The translations under genes were made by a program, and so were the position numbers. From the NCBI GenBank assembly GCA_016873805.1, contig VGVZ01000003.1, positions 115,458 through 179,457 of the forward strand: a stretch of DNA of 64,000 bases, written 5' to 3'. This document shows, piece after piece, positions 9,745-19,597 of this stretch. The notes beneath the pieces are model-generated. The model was given only the letters and a program-made list of their open reading frames with translations, was not told where the DNA came from and made no database searches. Position 1 is the stretch's first letter. Each line of letters starts with the position of its first letter. This DNA is from Ignavibacteria bacterium (lineage in GTDB: Bacteria > Bacteroidota > Ignavibacteria > UBA10030).

Positions 9745-9773
9745 TTGACATTGAGTCCCTTTTGCTCTATTTT
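9745..9773 (+). promoter_or_regulatory. Sigma-70-type promoter for ssb
   Basis: A perfect -35 box TTGACA (9745-9750) is followed after 17 bp by TATTTT (9768-9773), about 60 bp before the ssb start codon. Strength and use are inferred from the match only. Confidence 0.6.
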
Positions 9774-9834
9774 CGATTCACTCCCCTAAGCTAAATCCAA
9801 CTGATATTAACGTAATTGTGGGAGGAAGACCTCT

Positions 9835-10254
9835 ATGGCAACCCGGAGCGTAAACAAGGTCATTCTGATCGGCAATCTCGGCAAGGATCCCGAGCTGAGG
9901 TATACGAACAGCGGCGTGGCCGTCGCGACATTCAGTCTGGCTACAAATGAGTCGTGGAAAGACCAGGATGGGAACGTTCAGGAGCGGACCCAGTGGCACA
10001 ACATCGTTGCGTGGTCACGGCTGGCCGAAATCTGCGGGGAGTATCTGAAGAAAGGATCAAAGATCTATCTCGAAGGTCGACTGCAGCATCGAAACTACGA
10101 TGACAAGAACGGGGTGAAGCGCTATGTCACCGAGGTCGTGCTCAACGAGATGGTGATGCTGGACAGCAAGGGAGCATCAGGGCCGGCCGATACCCCACAG
10201 AGCGGCCCCGCTTCTGACGGACCGCCCGACAAAGGCAACGATTTACCCTTCTGA
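9835..10254 (+). CDS. ssb: Single-stranded DNA-binding protein SSB
   Basis: This 139-residue protein has the OB-fold of bacterial [21 protein letters not shown] at the start, then [23 protein letters not shown] and [21 protein letters not shown] Gly/Pro-rich linker leads to the acidic tip NDLPF, the conserved tail that recruits replication and repair proteins. Its size is within the usual range for the family. GGAGGA precedes the ATG, a sigma-70-like promoter lies at 9745-9773 and a terminator follows at 10265-10310, so it is probably a single-gene unit. Confidence 0.95.
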   Translation: MATRSVNKVILIGNLGKDPELRYTNSGVAVATFSLATNESWKDQDGNVQERTQWHNIVAWSRLAEICGEYLKKGSKIYLEGRLQHRNYDDKNGVKRYVTEVVLNEMVMLDSKGASGPADTPQSGPASDGPPDKGNDLPF

Positions 10255-10264
10255 GCAGACTTCA

Positions 10265-10310
10265 GGCCCCGATTCCGCTCGATGTTCCCATGGGAGTCGG
10301 GGTTTATCTT
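10265..10310 (+). terminator. Terminator-like hairpin after ssb
   Basis: CCCCGATTCC (10267-10276) pairs with GGAGTCGGGG (10293-10302) with one G-U pair, and a T-rich stretch (TTTATCTT) follows. It sits just after the ssb stop codon. Confidence 0.6.
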
Positions 10311-10326
10311 ATCTATTGGGACGAAC

Positions 10327-12033
10327 ATGAATCGCGTGAACATCTCTACCCTTCTTCTCCTCATTCCCGTTGCCCTGCTTTCCGTTGCTAGCCTTTGCGC
10401 GGCGTCGAAAGAGCCGGTGCGAGGGCGAAACGGGATGGTTGTTTCCGCGGAAGCACATGCCTCGCAGGTAGGAGTTGACATCCTCAAGCAGGGGGGCAAT
10501 GCCGTCGATGCAGCCGTCGCGGTCGGCTTCGCTCTGGCCGTCACCTTTCCTCAGGCAGGGAACATCGGCGGCGGAGGATTCATGGTCATTCGGATGGCTG
10601 ACGGGCGGACAGCCACGATCGATTTTCGTGAGAAGGCGCCGCAGCAAGCCCATCGGGATATGTATCTCGATTCAACCGGAGCGGTGGACGCGGAACGAAG
10701 TCTGGTCGGACATCTCTCCGCAGGCGTGCCGGGATCGGTCGCCGGTCTGCTCCACGCGCTGGAGAAATATGGAACGAAGTCCCGACGAGAAGCAATGGCT
10801 CCGGCTGTCCGTCTGGCCGAAAAGGGATTCGAAGTGAGTCACCGATTTGCCCAGTGGCTGAAGGCCGATTCGGCGAGCTTGGTGAAGTATGCGGAGACCA
10901 AAAGAATTTTCACGCGCCACGGTCATCCTTTTAAGGAAGGGGAGAGACTCGTGCAGAAAGACCTCGGCGCCACTCTCAGACGCATACAGAATGATGGCAC
11001 CGACGGTTTCTATAAGGGAAAGACTGCCGATCTCATCGTCGAAGAAATGAAACGAGGAAACGGGTTGATCAGCCATGACGATCTTCGATCGTATCGAGCC
11101 ATTGAACGTCCGCCGGTGATCGGCACGTATCGCGGATACGAGCTTATTTCGATGGGGCCGCCAAGTTCGGGAGGGATCGTGCTGATCCAGATGTTGAACC
11201 TCTTGGAAGCGTACGATCTCGGCCGTCGTGGTCCCGGTTCATCCTGGAACATTACGAGAATGACGGAGTCAATGAAGCTCGCATATGCGGATCGCGCCGA
11301 ATATCTCGGTGACCCCGATTTCTTTCCCGTGCCCGAGGAATGGCTCGTCTCCAAAGAATACGCGCGCGAACGGCGAGCATTGATAGACACAATGCGGGCG
11401 ACTCCGAGTCTGCGCATCCGTCACGGAGTTGCGCCGGCGCGGGAATCGGAAGAGACGACTCACTACTCCGTCGTGGATCGATGGGGAAACGCCGTGAGTG
11501 TCACCACGACGATCAACAGCTGGTTCGGATCGTATGTGACGGTCAAAGGGGCAGGATTCCTGTTGAATAACGAGATGGATGATTTTTCTGCAAAGCCGGG
11601 GGTGCCGAATCAGTACGGTCTCATCGGGGGAGAGGCGAATGCCATCGCCCCACAGAAACGGATGTTGAGCGCAATGACGCCGACGATCGTTCTTCGCGAC
11701 AAGCATCCATGGATCGTGACGGGATCGCCGGGAGGTTCCACAATCATCACGACGATCCTGCAGGTCCTCACCAATGTCATCGACTACAAGATGAACATCC
11801 AGGAGGCCATCGATGCTCCGCGGATCCATCACCAGTGGCTCCCCGATACGCTGGTCTATGAACGCCATGCGCTTGTCCACGATGTGCGGGAACACCTTGC
11901 CACGCGAGGATACAATGTGAAGGAACGACACGGCACACAGGGCCGCGCTGAAGGCATTCTGATCGATCGAGAGCGAGGGATCATCTTCGGCGCCACTGAT
12001 CCGCGCGGATACGGCGCGGCGATCGGATACTAG
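10327..12033 (+). CDS. ggt: Gamma-glutamyltranspeptidase (glutathione hydrolase)
   Basis: This 568-residue precursor starts at the ATG at 10327, which opens a signal peptide (MNRVNISTLLLLIPVALLSVASLCA); the earlier in-frame ATG at 10282 lies inside the ssb terminator. The family is clear from NGMVVSAEAHASQVGVDILKQ, from GGNAVDAAVA, and from the self-cleavage site TTHYSVVD near residue 377, whose first Thr becomes the catalytic nucleophile of the small subunit. GSPGGSTIITTILQV near the C-terminus is also conserved. The enzyme removes the gamma-glutamyl group from glutathione and related peptides in the periplasm or outside the cell. It stands alone between the ssb terminator and the riboswitch promoter. 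Confidence 0.93.
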   Translation: MNRVNISTLLLLIPVALLSVASLCAASKEPVRGRNGMVVSAEAHASQVGVDILKQGGNAVDAAVAVGFALAVTFPQAGNIGGGGFMVIRMADGRTATIDFREKAPQQAHRDMYLDSTGAVDAERSLVGHLSAGVPGSVAGLLHALEKYGTKSRREAMAPAVRLAEKGFEVSHRFAQWLKADSASLVKYAETKRIFTRHGHPFKEGERLVQKDLGATLRRIQNDGTDGFYKGKTADLIVEEMKRGNGLISHDDLRSYRAIERPPVIGTYRGYELISMGPPSSGGIVLIQMLNLLEAYDLGRRGPGSSWNITRMTESMKLAYADRAEYLGDPDFFPVPEEWLVSKEYARERRALIDTMRATPSLRIRHGVAPARESEETTHYSVVDRWGNAVSVTTTINSWFGSYVTVKGAGFLLNNEMDDFSAKPGVPNQYGLIGGEANAIAPQKRMLSAMTPTIVLRDKHPWIVTGSPGGSTIITTILQVLTNVIDYKMNIQEAIDAPRIHHQWLPDTLVYERHALVHDVREHLATRGYNVKERHGTQGRAEGILIDRERGIIFGATDPRGYGAAIGY

Positions 12034-12054
12034 AGGACCGTTCGTTCGAAGCTG

Positions 12055-12083
12055 TTGACAATCACTCATCTAATCGATACATT
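12055..12083 (+). promoter_or_regulatory. Sigma-70-type promoter of the cobalamin riboswitch transcript
   Basis: TTGACA (12055-12060) and TACATT (12078-12083) are separated by 17 bp and lie about 60 bp upstream of the riboswitch core. The position fits a promoter for the riboswitch and btuB. Confidence 0.65.
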
Positions 12084-12140
12084 CTGTCCGGAATCGAATT
12101 GTTCTTTGCCAGTACTCTGTGGTCTCTGCATCGTCAGATG

Positions 12141-12352
12141 CCGATGATGCAGGAAAAGGGAATTCCGTGCTTTCCAATGATTGGTCACGATCAATGGAAA
12201 AAAGCGGAAGCTGCCCCGCAACTGTAGTCCCGATCCCAAACTGATGCAAAGGGATACCGTCTCGGTCATAGAGAGTCACTGTCCTGCTTCAACTGCGCTT
12301 GAAGCGGGGTGGGAAGACTGACCGGAGATCGGGAGAGCCAGGAGACCTGCCA
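12141..12352 (+). ncRNA. Cobalamin (adenosylcobalamin-type) riboswitch
   Basis: The conserved blocks of the cobalamin aptamer occur in the correct order: AAAAGGGAATTCCGTGC (from 12154), then the B12-box core GAAGCTGCCCCGCAACTGTA, then GTCACTGTCC, GGGTGGGAAGACTGACCGG and the closing GAGCCAGGAGACCTGCC ending at 12351. An outer stem is formed by GCAGG with CCTGC. In the known family, ligand binding turns expression off. The TonB-dependent receptor gene downstream is a standard target. Ends are approximate to about 10 nt. Confidence 0.96.
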
Positions 12353-12404
12353 CAGAAGGAAAGTTGTTGTCCTTCGCGGGAGGGATCTATGCGGCTTCAG
12401 CTGT

Positions 12405-12448
12405 GACGACGCCTCATCCATTTTCGCGGATGGGGCGTTGTCGTTTTC
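12405..12448 (+). terminator. Terminator of the riboswitch expression platform
   Basis: GACGACGCCTCATCC (12405-12419) pairs with GGATGGGGCGTTGTC (12428-12442) over 15 positions with two G-U pairs and an 8-nt loop, followed by GTTTTC. It lies about 50 nt after the aptamer and 95 bp before the btuB start, the expected place for a riboswitch-controlled transcription terminator. The alternative antiterminator pairing was not worked out. Confidence 0.8.
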
Positions 12449-12542
12449 AGGGGGGTCCACTACGTCGTGCGCTTCGCTCGTTGAGAGCAGAACAATTGGT
12501 CGGTAGTCCACATTCTCAGTTCAAACTGTGAGGAGATTGGGT

Positions 12543-14756
12543 ATGCGTTTACTTCGAAGAATGATGGTGGTGATTTTCGTCGTCGCTCGGGTGCCTGCGG
12601 GTGACAAACCGGACGTTGCCAAGGTGGCCGCCGAGGATACACTTAGACTGTACCACATGCCGGAAATTGTTGTGACGGCGGCCCGGATATCTCAGGATCC
12701 GATGGATGTCGGACGGAGTGTGACCGTGCTTCGCGGAGACGAACTGCGAAACGCTCTCTCGTTGAGCGTTGGGGAGGCCTTGTCGCTTCAGTCTGGAATT
12801 TACGTCGTCGGAGCGGGACAAACGCCCGGCGCCCTCCAGAACATCTTCATGCGCGGTACCGGCAGCCATCAAACGGCCCTCTTCGTCGACGATATCCGGA
12901 TTGCCGATCCCACCGGCGTGAATGCTGCAGTTAATCTTTCCGAGCTTTCAACGGGCGAGATCGATCGCATCGAAATTGTTCGGGGAGCACAGAGCTCGCC
13001 GTATGGTTCAGCAGCGATCGGAGGCGTTGTGAATCTGATCACTCGACGACGTGAAGACCCGGGATTCTCCGTTTCCACCGAAGCACGGTTTGGAACATTT
13101 GGCCGCGGTACATCTCTCCTCACGCCGGGGTTGGATCTCTCCTACAGGGACCGGACCGGAGTGTACTTCACCGGCCACGCCCAATATGAGAACATCAGGG
13201 GACTCGATGCGACTATCGATACCGTCTCGACCCCGGGGATCTTCCAGAACCGTGATCGCGATGACTCACAATCGCTCCACCTTTCAAGCCGTATCGGCTT
13301 CAGAAGCGAAGAGATCGATCTGCACGTGGCCTACAGAACGTTCCTGCATGAGCTCGATGTGGACAAAGGCGCGTATCGTGACGATGACAACTATACGGTT
13401 GAAAACGGCCGGAGGTCGTTCGGGTACGGTGGCACATGGCTCATCAATCAGGAGTGGTCAATCAAGGCACTCGGCGGATTCTCGACGATGCACCGAATTG
13501 CGGTCGATGATTCATCGGTGGTGGATCGCTTCGGAAATACGGATAGAACCTATGCAAGCGGAGAGTGGCGTGGTGCCACTTCGACTCACGAAGTGCAAAC
13601 GAGTGTTCGGTACGCCGGGAGTGCTGGGCTCCTTGGCGTCGGGATATATCGGGAATCCATGACCTCGAAGAGCCATTTCTATTCGAAGAGCGACTTCGGG
13701 GAAATCACGTATGACACAGACCTGTTCGATCTGAATCTTTCCACCTCAACCTCAAGCGTGTACGGGCACATCGAACTCCAGGGCGCAACCATTCGAACCG
13801 AACTCTACCGCCTCTCGCTTGGGTTGGGGGCTCGGCTCAGTCGCCACAGCGGCTACGGCGCGAATGTCACGTACGGTGTGAGCCCGGCAATTCGCGTCTC
13901 GAGCGACCTCCTCGTGTATGCCTCTCACTCGACCGGTTTCAATGCCCCAACACTTTACCAACTCTATGCCCCCGATCGGGATTTTGCCTCCGGCATTCAA
14001 CGCGGCAACGCGCACTTGAAACCGGAGCATTCATCCTCCTACGAAATCGGTTTCAAGTACAGGAGTCGGAAGTTCCTCAGGGTCTCTGTTGCGCTCTTCC
14101 GGAACGCTGTGAGGAATCCTATCGAATACGTCTATTTGTGGGAGAGGAGCATCCCGATCGGCCAGCTCGGTACCGACTGGATGCGAAATGATTTCCGGGG
14201 GGACACGTACCTTAATATCGGCACGAACGCCGCGAGGGGGATTGAATGCGAGTGGGAAATGGATGTTACCTCCTCCTTGGCTATCGGTGGGAACATAACG
14301 GTGTTGGAAGGATACGCTTCATATGCATCGAGCGAGATTGACGCTGAGTACACACAGGGTCACCACGTTCAGTTGTACAATAGCGGCGCATTTCTCGATC
14401 GGCGCGTGGAATCCTGGGATCTTGTTCGAAGGCCCAGCACAGGTCGACTGACACTCGACTATCGGCCGAATGAATCGCTGTCGTTCAATCTGGCAATCCG
14501 TCGCGTTGCCGAGCGAACAGATGTCTTCTATGATCTGACCCGTGGGCCATACGGAGCGCTTGGCTCGCTCCCGGTCGAGGGGTATACATTGGTCGATTTC
14601 GGTGCGAGAGCAACGATCTCGAAAGGACTCTCTCTTACAGGGCGAATCGAAAACGTTTTCAATTTGAGGTACGCCGAGATTCGAGGCTTCACGACTCGAG
14701 GTCGGGGCCTCTATCTCTTTCTTCGGTACTCGCTGGATCAGCCATTTGAGATATGA
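12543..14756 (+). CDS. btuB: TonB-dependent cobalamin receptor, BtuB-like
   Basis: This 737-residue protein starts at the ATG at 12543, with GAGGAG about 7 bp upstream; the GTG at 12528 overlaps that ribosome-binding site. After the signal, a TonB box (PEIVVTAAR) is followed by the plug domain (VTVLRGDELR, VGEALSLQSGIYV, IEIVRGAQSSPYGSAAIGGV) and a 22-strand-type barrel (FNAPTLYQLYAP; L-K-P-E-H-S-S-S-Y-E-I-G-F-K near residues 495-510; C-terminal RIENVFNLRYAEIRGF and final strand LYLFLRYSLDQPFEI). The cobalamin riboswitch upstream is strong evidence that the substrate is vitamin B12 or another corrinoid taken up across the outer membrane. The inner-membrane importer genes (btuFCD) are not in this window. 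Confidence 0.9.
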   Translation: MRLLRRMMVVIFVVARVPAGDKPDVAKVAAEDTLRLYHMPEIVVTAARISQDPMDVGRSVTVLRGDELRNALSLSVGEALSLQSGIYVVGAGQTPGALQNIFMRGTGSHQTALFVDDIRIADPTGVNAAVNLSELSTGEIDRIEIVRGAQSSPYGSAAIGGVVNLITRRREDPGFSVSTEARFGTFGRGTSLLTPGLDLSYRDRTGVYFTGHAQYENIRGLDATIDTVSTPGIFQNRDRDDSQSLHLSSRIGFRSEEIDLHVAYRTFLHELDVDKGAYRDDDNYTVENGRRSFGYGGTWLINQEWSIKALGGFSTMHRIAVDDSSVVDRFGNTDRTYASGEWRGATSTHEVQTSVRYAGSAGLLGVGIYRESMTSKSHFYSKSDFGEITYDTDLFDLNLSTSTSSVYGHIELQGATIRTELYRLSLGLGARLSRHSGYGANVTYGVSPAIRVSSDLLVYASHSTGFNAPTLYQLYAPDRDFASGIQRGNAHLKPEHSSSYEIGFKYRSRKFLRVSVALFRNAVRNPIEYVYLWERSIPIGQLGTDWMRNDFRGDTYLNIGTNAARGIECEWEMDVTSSLAIGGNITVLEGYASYASSEIDAEYTQGHHVQLYNSGAFLDRRVESWDLVRRPSTGRLTLDYRPNESLSFNLAIRRVAERTDVFYDLTRGPYGALGSLPVEGYTLVDFGARATISKGLSLTGRIENVFNLRYAEIRGFTTRGRGLYLFLRYSLDQPFEI

Positions 14757-15045
14757 ATCGTATCGTCCTCGATGGTCAGAAGTTCCCGCCCCTGGGAATT
14801 TCCTACTTCTGATAGGAGACGGGAGCATTCGGAGTAGGTTTTCTCACTTTTTGCTATTCCCGATTCCCCATTTCCTTGATTCTGCGTGAAAAATCGGCGA
14901 TTTTGTAGCACAAAGGTTGCATACCGTCACACCAAAATCGCGAGCCGCACGCTTGAATCTGGATCTCGTATCTCTTTGGAGAGAGTGTCTTCTTCTCTCT
15001 TCTTCCGCAATTTCAATCCACGCATTTTCAAACTAAGGAGTTTCT

Positions 15046-16407
15046 ATGTCAAAATACGTAAGCGATTTCATGGCACATGTGAAGGCGAAGAATCCGAGCG
15101 AGCCGGAGTTCCATCAGGCAGTTCAGGAGGTCGTGGAGTCTCTGGAACTGGTGCTGGAAAAGTATCCGGAATACCGGAAGGCCAAGATTCTGGAGCGCAT
15201 CGTCGAGCCGGAGAGGGTGATCATGTTCCGTGTCCCCTGGGTCGATGATCAGGGAGAGGTGCAGGTCAACCGCGGATTCCGCATTCAGATGAACAGCGCG
15301 ATCGGTCCGTACAAGGGGGGACTACGATTCCATCCGAGCGTGACGCTGGGGATCTTGAAGTTCCTCGCGTTCGAACAGGTTTTCAAGAACAGCCTGACCA
15401 CCCTTCCGATGGGGGGGGGTAAAGGCGGTTCCGATTTCGATCCAAAGGGGAAGAGCAACAACGAGGTCATGAGATTCTGCCAGAGCTTCATGAATGAATT
15501 GTACCGACACATCGGTCCCGATACGGATGTTCCGGCGGGAGATATCGGTGTCGGAGGACGTGAGATCGGATACCTGTTCGGCGAGTACAAGAAACTCCGA
15601 AACGAGTTCACCGGCGTATTCACCGGCAAGGGATTGAATTGGGGCGGTTCGCTCATTCGGCCCGAGGCGACCGGGTACGGCGCAGTCTATTTTGCCGCTG
15701 AGATGCTCGGGACGCGCAACCAGACGCTTGAAGGGAAGACCTGTCTCGTGTCCGGCAGCGGAAATGTTGCCCAGTTTACCGTCCAAAAGATTCTTGATCT
15801 CGGCGGAAAGGCAGTCACGCTCTCCGATTCAAACGGCTACATCTATGATCCGGAAGGCATCGACCGGAAGAAGCTGCAGTTTGCCATGGATCTCAAGAAT
15901 GTCCGTCGCGGAAGAATTCAGGAATATGCGAACGAGTTCAAGAGCGCGACCTATACGCCGTTGGATCCGAAAGCGGATCACAATCCGTTATGGAATCACA
16001 AAGCGGATTGCGCATTTCCGAGCGCAACCCAGAACGAAATCAACGGCAAGGATGCCCAGAATCTTCTGAAGAACGGCGTATACGTGGTTTCGGAAGGGGC
16101 GAACATGCCAACCGTGATCGAGGGTGTCAACATCTTCCTCGATGCCAAGATCCTTTACGGGCCGGGCAAGGCGGCGAACGCCGGCGGCGTCTCGACCTCG
16201 GGTCTCGAGATGTCCCAGAACAGCATGCGCCTCCCTTGGACACGCGAAGAGGTCGATGCCCGGTTACATCAGATCATGAAGAACATCCACAAGACCTGCG
16301 TGACGGTTGCGGAGCGCTTCGGAACTCCCGGCAACTATGTCAACGGCGCAAACATTGGTGGATTCCTGAAGGTCGCCGATGCAATGATGGATCAGGGGGT
16401 CGTCTAA
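15046..16407 (+). CDS. gdhA: NADP-type glutamate dehydrogenase
   Basis: This 453-residue enzyme matches the hexameric class I glutamate dehydrogenases in length. Key sites are visible: YKGGLRFHPSV (substrate), PMGGGKGGSDFDPKGKS with Lys126, PAGDIGVGGREIGY with Asp166, and the dinucleotide-binding motif GSGNVAQ near residue 237. It interconverts 2-oxoglutarate plus ammonium and glutamate in the cytoplasm, linking nitrogen assimilation to the TCA cycle. Cofactor preference for NADP is inferred from subfamily resemblance. AAGGAG lies before the ATG, and a strong terminator follows at 16428-16468, so it appears to be a single-gene transcript. Confidence 0.95.
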   Translation: MSKYVSDFMAHVKAKNPSEPEFHQAVQEVVESLELVLEKYPEYRKAKILERIVEPERVIMFRVPWVDDQGEVQVNRGFRIQMNSAIGPYKGGLRFHPSVTLGILKFLAFEQVFKNSLTTLPMGGGKGGSDFDPKGKSNNEVMRFCQSFMNELYRHIGPDTDVPAGDIGVGGREIGYLFGEYKKLRNEFTGVFTGKGLNWGGSLIRPEATGYGAVYFAAEMLGTRNQTLEGKTCLVSGSGNVAQFTVQKILDLGGKAVTLSDSNGYIYDPEGIDRKKLQFAMDLKNVRRGRIQEYANEFKSATYTPLDPKADHNPLWNHKADCAFPSATQNEINGKDAQNLLKNGVYVVSEGANMPTVIEGVNIFLDAKILYGPGKAANAGGVSTSGLEMSQNSMRLPWTREEVDARLHQIMKNIHKTCVTVAERFGTPGNYVNGANIGGFLKVADAMMDQGVV

Positions 16408-16427
16408 CCTCATCTCAGCATGGTTCA

Positions 16428-16468
16428 AAAAAATCGGAATGGCAAACATGCCATTCCGATTTTTTTTA
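16428..16468 (+). terminator. Rho-independent terminator after gdhA
   Basis: A 14-bp stem (16431-16444 with 16449-16462, sequence ATCGGAATGGCA and its complement) closes a 4-nt loop and runs into eight Ts. An A run precedes the stem, so the structure could also work in the reverse direction. Confidence 0.92.
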
Positions 16469-16480
16469 TATTGATCCCGA

Positions 16481-19400
16481 ATGCCCATGCCCGAAGAATT
16501 CGAGTATAGAAAATCCACCGGCTCCCTCGATCCGTTCTGGTTCGAACACGGGTACGGAACCGGTTATCACGGATTCCAGAATCTCATGCAGCAGCGAATT
16601 CGTGAGGTTATGCTGGTCTCCAGTCCCTACGATCTCTATCTTTTCGAAGAAGACGGGCGTCTCTACGATCTTATCCGAAATGAGTATCAAGGTCTCCACC
16701 TCTCACACTCTCCAGAGATCACGCGTGTCTCCAGCGGCGAAGAAGCGCTGGCCCTGGCGACCCAGGATACGCACTTCGACCTCATCATCACGACGCTTCA
16801 CATCGAAGATTTGACCGCTGTTCGCCTGGCACGAAGTATCAAAGATATCCGGCCCGAAGTCCCCATCGTGCTTCTCGCGTACGACAGACGGGAGCTTGGC
16901 GAACTCATGATGCACTACGACACGTCGGTGTTCGATCGGATCTTCATCTGGCAAGGGGATTTCCGACTCATCATTGCTATCATCAAGCATCTGGAGGATC
17001 TGATCAACGTTGATTCCGATACGGCGACGGTCGGCGTGCAGGCGATCATCCTTGTCGAGGATAATGTCGGTTTCTATTCATCGTATCTTCCTCTCATCTA
17101 TACGGAAATTCTCAAACAATCGCGCAGACTCATCACCGAAGGAATCAATCTCACACACCGCTATTTGAGGATGAGGGCGCGTCCGAAAATTCTTTTGTGC
17201 ACGAACCATGAGGAAGCCCTGGACAACCTCAACAAATACCAGGAATACATCCTCGGCGTGATTTCCGATGTCGATTTCAAGCGCGATGGAACGCGAGACT
17301 CCCGCGCGGGTCTGGATTTTGCACGCGAGATCAAGAGCCGTCACGCCGATATCCCGGTCCTCCTTCAGTCCAACAACAAGAACTGTGAACAGGAAGCACG
17401 AGAGATCGGTGCAACGTTCGTTGTCAAGGATTCTCCAACGCTCCTCTTCGAGCTGAGGCAGTTCATGACGCAGTATTTCAGTTTCGGTGACTTCGTGTTC
17501 CGACTCCCCGACGGTTCGGAAGTTGGACGCGCCTATGATCTCCGAACGCTGGAAGAACAGCTCAAGATTGTTCCGGAAGAGAGCGTTCGGTTTCACGCCG
17601 AACGGAATCATTTCTCGAACTGGCTCAAGGCGCGCACAGAGTTCTGGCTGGCCCATCAGCTCCGCCCGCGCATGGTGTCTCATTATCCCACGGTCAATGA
17701 CCTTCGGAAAGATCTCATTCGTTCGCTGAAGGACTACCGGCGACAACGTCAGCGAGGTCAGATCACCGATTTCTCGAGGGAGACGTTCGATCCGAACTGG
17801 AGCTTTGCGCGCGTGGGGGGAGGATCGCTGGGAGGGAAAGCTCGTGGACTCGGATTTGTCAATATTCTGATCAACAACCTCAACGTCAAAGACAGATTCG
17901 CCGGAGTCCATCTCTTTGTCCCGTCGGCGATCGTCCTCGGCACCGATGTGTTCGATGAGTTCCTCGATGACAACAATCTGAGAACGTTTGCGCTCAATTG
18001 CACCGACATCAAAGAAATCCGGAGCCGCTTTCTCGATGCAGGGAAGTTTCCGGAATCGATCCTCCAGGCGTTACGGGACTTCCTTGACATTGCGCGCTTC
18101 CCCCTGGCCGTTCGGTCCTCGAGCCTCCTCGAGGATTCACAGTATCATCCGTTCGCAGGCGTGTATGAAACCCACATGATTCCGAACAACAATCCGGAGT
18201 CAGCTGTCAGATTGCAGGAGCTGGTAAACACGATCAAGCTCATCTACGCATCAACGTTCTCGCAGGGGGCGCGCGATTACATGCGGGCCACCGCCTATCG
18301 CCTCGAAGAGGAGAAAATGGCGATCATCATCCAGCGGATGATCGGTTCTCGTTTCTCGAACAGATTCTATCCGGATCTCGCCGGCGTTTGAAAGTCGTAC
18401 AACTTCTATCCGGTCGCCCCGCAGAAACCAAGCGACGGCATCGCCGCAGTTGCGCTCGGTTTGGGCAAAACGATCGTCGATGGAGGTATCTCGCTCCGGT
18501 TCTGTCCAAAATACCCTGCTCATCTCCTCCAGTTCTTTTCACCCGCAGAGGCTCTCCGAAACAACCAGACCGAATTCTATGCGCTCGAAATGGATGGCGA
18601 GAGTCCGAATTTCAAGGATTCAGAGCTCCTCTTCATGCGCAAGTACGGCCTGAACATCGCAGAGCTGGACGGCACGCTCCACGTCGTAGGATCAACATAC
18701 TCGCCGGAAAACGACCGACTCTATCCTGGAATCTCGAGACCCGGCGTGCGAATCGTAACATTTGATGCGATCCTGCAAAGCAAAGTATTTCCCCTGGCGG
18801 AAATCCTCGAATTCCTCCAGGAGATGGGAACGTGGGGAATGGGCGCCCCGGTGGAGCTCGAATTTGCGGTCAATCTCTCGCATCCCGCCGATGAGCGGAA
18901 AGAATTCGCTCTCCTTCAAATGAGACCTCTCGCGTTGAGCAGGGAAACGGACGAACTGGAGATCGGTGCGTACGAGCCCAAAGACCTTCTCTGTCAGAGT
19001 TCCCATGTCCTCGGAAACGGCGTCATTGATGAGATCCGTGACATCATCTATGTTCCCGCGGAACAATTCGATAGGTCCCGCACTCGAGACGTCGCACGGG
19101 AAGTCTTCGAGCTCAATGAAAAACTGCTGGACGAGCGCCGTCCGTATTTGCTGATTGGTGTGGGACGATGGGGGAGTCTCGATCCGTGGCTTGGCATCCC
19201 CGTGAAGTGGGAACACATCTGCGGCGCACGAGCGATCGTCGAGGCGGGGTTCAAAGATACCGACGTGGAACCTTCACAGGGATCCCATTTCTTCCAGAAT
19301 ATTACTTCCTTTAGCATTGGATATTTTTCCATCCGTTCAAGAAACGAAGACGATTGGATCGATTGGGATTGGCTCGCCCGCCAGCCCCGGATCGAAAGCC

Positions 19401-19492
19401 GCAACTTTACACACCACATCCGTTTCGATTCACGCATCGTCATCAAGATGAACGGACGATTGAATAGAGGCGTCATTCTTAAACCGGCATAG
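16481..19492 (+). pseudogene. Receiver/PEP-pyruvate-binding fusion protein interrupted by an in-frame TGA
   Basis: One frame of 1004 codons from the ATG at 16481 to the stop at 19490-19492 is broken only by TGA at codon 637 (18389-18391). Residues 40-180 form a receiver-like domain whose phosphoacceptor position holds Thr (TT at 104-105). Residues 190-340 form a second receiver with Asp263 and the Lys of VVKDS. From about residue 440 a PEP/pyruvate-binding (PPDK_N) domain follows (FARVGGGSLGGKARGLGFVN, PLAVRSSSLLEDSQYHPFAGVY) and continues after the TGA (SYNFYP, DGIAAVALGLGKTIVDGG, LLQMRPL, GVGRWGS). Such fusions of about 1000 residues occur in Bacteroidetes-group genomes, with no proven reaction that I know of. 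The TGA may be a real nonsense mutation, a base error or readthrough. The second part is not preceded by a convincing start. Confidence 0.8.
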
Positions 19493-19597
19493 CGTGGCAT
19501 GGCGGTGAAGTTGTGACGGGCCCGGGATCTTCCGCCACTCTTCCCCGAATCCAAACCGAAACAGCGTATGTGTATTCCTAACCCTCGGAGGTTATCG

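Noticed and set aside
14776..14812. Hairpin after btuB (TCAGAAGT with ACTTCTGA)
   Set aside because: It has an asymmetric inner bulge and no T tract, so I do not call it a terminator.
15990..16814. Overlapping 274-codon + strand frame across the gdhA terminator
   Set aside because: It reads through gdhA and its terminator in a different frame and has no domain; it is a by-product of codon bias.
17078..17911. Long open frame on the minus strand opposite the receiver/PEP-synthase gene
   Set aside because: It is the antisense of a clearly coding frame, has no recognisable domain and no ribosome-binding site. The same holds for minus-strand frames at 8105-8875, 11269-12069, 22498-23271, 28757-29635 and 31114-32067.
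18389..18450. Possible selenocysteine or pyrrolysine decoding at the TGA
   Set aside because: Only a short 5-bp stem follows and the position is not a cysteine in the family as I recall it. Pyrrolysine uses TAG. Kept only as a remote option.
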